Origin: Roseibium sp. TrichSKD4
GTDB taxonomy: Bacteria; Pseudomonadota; Alphaproteobacteria; Rhizobiales; Stappiaceae
Assembly: GCF_000148725.1 (NCBI RefSeq)
Contig: NZ_GL476320.1
Coordinates: 163,637 to 227,636, forward strand
Reading direction: 5' to 3'
DNA: 64,000 nt
Below are positions 63,601-64,000 of the stretch, in pieces. Under the pieces are notes generated by a model. That model searched no databases. It had not been told where the DNA came from and was given only the letters and a program-made list of their open reading frames with translations. Positions within the stretch are counted from its first letter, which is position 1. Each line of letters begins with the position of its first letter. The position numbers were made by a program, and so were the translations under genes.

Positions 63601-64000
63601 GCCCCGGCTTGCGGTCTTTGCCGAGCCGTGGCCGGGTGGCTACGCGCTTGAGCGAACGGCCGGGACGACTGGATATCAGCCGGTTACAACATTGGAAAGC
63701 CCAGCCACCATGGGGGTGCTTACGCAGCCATTGGAAGCTGGCCCCCTGTGGATTTGGGATGAAGGGCAGGTTCTGGACATTGAGTTTTTCTCCGGGCACC
63801 CAAGTTCAAGATCTGTACAAGAGGTGCTGGCGGGAGCAAATGCGCTTGCCGTCAAAACCCGCACCAGCGGCTATGAAGTCTTGCAGTTTCAAAACGCTGA
63901 ATTGCTTGGTCCGCGACACTATCGCCTGAGTCGATTGTTACGCGGGCAAAGGGGCACCGAAGAGGAAACGGCAGCGGGCGCTGATGCCGGTGCAAGCGTT
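60668..64000 (+). pseudogene. GTA baseplate/host-specificity (megatron-type) tail protein, interrupted by TAG, 3' end outside window
   Basis: From the ATG at 60668 (GGAGG upstream) the frame encodes the long GTA tail-tip protein (gp15-like). The first part begins ATLILAAAGALAGGLVD and carries ASLPKVYGRVRLSGQVIWSSRF; the TIM-barrel domain follows, with FLIGTEMRGLSRAH and KLSYAADWSEYG. A TAG at 62621-62623 ends it after EAHLSY. The same frame then continues with LHLPAVQPVSLQYGG, then PNGIYLWTWDARPYPAFP, and further tail domains to the window end without another stop. A TGG-to-TAG change is one possible cause. Together with the truncated peptidase this GTA cluster looks inactivated. Confidence 0.8.

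Noticed and set aside
1-64000. Search for tRNA, rRNA and CRISPR arrays
   Set aside because: No cloverleaf-like TTC-loop sequences, rRNA-like segments or regular repeat-spacer arrays were recognised by eye; a dedicated scan would be needed to exclude a divergent tRNA.

Overview
The window looks like chromosomal DNA from a free-living alphaproteobacterium of the order Hyphomicrobiales, most likely a marine or halotolerant member near Stappiaceae (Roseibium/Labrenzia/Stappia type). This is inferred from gene content: a MucR/Ros zinc-finger regulator, the neighbourhood DnaA-like HTH - DUF6456 - SufE - DUF5330, an Omp25-type outer-membrane barrel, DUF2336 and DUF1491 proteins, a gene-transfer-agent (GTA) tail gene, a BCCT osmolyte transporter and a seven-subunit Mrp sodium/proton antiporter. 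No taxonomic search was possible. No rRNA, tRNA or CRISPR array was seen.

Layout. 0.3-4.5 kb: both subunits of adenosylcobalamin-dependent methylmalonyl-CoA mutase. 4.7-6.2 kb: a small operon of two tandem DUF2975 membrane proteins and a Cro/CI-type regulator. 6.3-12 kb: outer-membrane barrel, lipoprotein, EthD, cupin, 2-haloacid dehalogenase, branched-chain aminotransferase, MFS exporter. 12.1-14.4 kb: a frameshifted hybrid histidine kinase. 14.6-20.6 kb: nuclease, DUF6159 membrane protein, superoxide dismutase, cytochrome c', diheme cytochrome c, BCCT transporter. 20.7-28.6 kb: lipoprotein, oligopeptide-binding protein, oligopeptidase B, zinc alcohol dehydrogenase, large MscS-type channel. 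28.8-32.6 kb: a cobalamin riboswitch followed by a translationally coupled corrinoid/metal uptake operon. 32.8-35.8 kb: MFS transporter, a frameshifted XRE regulator, MAPEG and DUF2834 proteins. 36.3-42.2 kb: mrpABCDEFG. 42.6-46.5 kb: mucR, LysE exporter, two ORFs carrying in-frame stops (DnaA-like HTH and DUF6456), sufE, DUF5330. 46.8-53.9 kb: a degenerate sensor kinase, peptidoglycan-binding protein, DUF1491, DUF2336, a frameshifted lipoprotein and a DUF1214/DUF1254 pair coupled to a class A penicillin-binding protein. 56.3-57.9 kb: a cysteine-cluster protein, a small exported protein and a TetR regulator. 58.0-60.5 kb: a complete IS21-family element. 60.5-64 kb: the 3' end of a GTA NlpC/P60 peptidase gene and the GTA baseplate/host-specificity gene, which is interrupted by an amber codon and runs off the window.

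How the parts connect. The mutase needs adenosylcobalamin and the riboswitch operon probably imports corrinoids, so the two may be functionally linked although 25 kb apart. SOD, cytochrome c' and diheme cytochrome c suggest handling of reactive oxygen or nitric oxide. BCCT and Mrp fit life in salt water.

Two themes deserve attention. First, the IS21 copy joins the 5' end of a quinone-reductase gene to the 3' end of a GTA peptidase gene and has no evident target duplication, which points to IS-mediated rearrangement. Second, six otherwise well-preserved genes carry a single frameshift or one or two in-frame stops (near 13.59, 34.34, 44.16/44.34, 44.58, 52.20 and 62.62 kb). Either real decay is under way or the assembly contains base errors; reads are needed to decide.
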